Positions 63,530-64,000 of a stretch of DNA of 64,000 bases are shown in pieces (the stretch's first letter is position 1; each line of letters begins with the position of its first letter). The DNA comes from Rosellinia necatrix. Taxonomy: Eukaryota > Ascomycota > Sordariomycetes > Xylariales > Xylariaceae. The stretch is taken from assembly GCA_021209875.1 (NCBI GenBank), contig JAGYVD010000002.1:3472001-3536000 (forward strand), written 5' to 3'. A program made the translations under genes and the position numbers. The notes beneath the pieces were generated by a model. The model did no database searches and was not told the origin of the DNA. It saw nothing but the letters and a program-made list of their open reading frames with translations.

Positions 63530-64000
63530 GATTATTCGCTCCACCTTTTGAAACGCAAGAGGGCTTGATAATTACGGGAGTAGCAATATTCCGGATGATG
63601 TCGCTCACCTTGGTATATGTGTTTTATGGCACACTAATTTGAGTCTCGATCGGCCGGGTAATGGCTGTACGCTCGACCGCCTTATGCAAAGGATTACGAA
63701 TACCTAGGAATGGGAATGGCTCCATCCAAGGAGATCCTGTCAATGGACATAAAACTCCGCGCGCGGGAGCCCATGGCGTGAGCTTTAGGGACCTCAAAGC
63801 ATACACTATCTCAGCTGTCTCGTCGCGTGAAAATCCACCGCGTTGTCAAAGGAATTCTGCGCTCGTGTATTGCAATCTATTTCAACTGATCCATAAATTT
63901 TCCGCCTTTGCGCTATCTTAACGATGTAGACGCATATCTATGAATGCGCTACAGCACTCTACGCAGCGTTCACGTGGTACCTAAAGATGTCACAAGCGGC
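63530..64000. other. Downstream of Med22 to window end
   Basis: GC-normal. Open frames on both strands between 63,620 and 63,920 overlap one another and match no family I know. May include the 3' untranslated region of Med22 and part of an unrecognised neighbour. Confidence 0.4.

Overview
This window looks like nuclear DNA of a filamentous ascomycete (Pezizomycotina). The support is: genes with short introns (mostly 52-84 nt, a few of 155-252 nt, with GT...AG ends and frequent CTAAC branch sites); a scytalone dehydratase closely resembling the rice blast enzyme; a fungal Nha1-type antiporter; a fungal HPP-family protein; and alternation between extremely AT-rich blocks and gene-bearing DNA of normal composition. 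Species cannot be named; a Sordariomycete is my best guess (inference). The AT-rich blocks carry C-to-T and G-to-A decay of repeats, the mark of repeat-induced point mutation (RIP).

Layout. 1-19,440 is AT-rich repeat DNA without genes; it holds a complete but decayed LTR retrotransposon (11,024-18,350, 5-bp target duplication CTATC) and several small GC-normal islets. 19,440-45,783 is a gene island with seven protein genes: Na+/H+ antiporter (minus), vanillyl-alcohol-oxidase-like flavoenzyme (plus), HPP membrane protein (plus), short-chain dehydrogenase (minus), scytalone dehydratase (plus), single-domain ricin-B-type lectin (plus) and secreted lysozyme-like protein (minus). Genes are sparse, with a 6.7-kb stretch between the first two. 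45,784-61,470 is a second AT-rich block built largely from a nested pair of LTR elements in opposite orientation: an 8.3-kb copy (50,597-58,880) sits inside the LTR of an older, inverted relative whose outer LTR forms the block's left edge. 61,470-64,000 is normal DNA again, with the Mediator subunit Med22.

Function. The genes do not form an obvious pathway or cluster. Scytalone dehydratase is a DHN-melanin enzyme but no polyketide synthase or naphthol reductase lies beside it. The VAO-like oxidase and the dehydrogenase could both act on small aromatic or alcohol substrates, but nothing ties them together. The lectin and the secreted lysozyme-like protein fit a role against other organisms (inference).

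The most interesting content is repeat architecture: nested opposite-orientation insertion with target duplications, short solo-LTR-like insertions that stay GC-normal inside mutated DNA, and a residual-cytosine context that looks unlike classical CpA-directed RIP. Exon joins were made by reading splice signals and family alignments by eye; no search was run.
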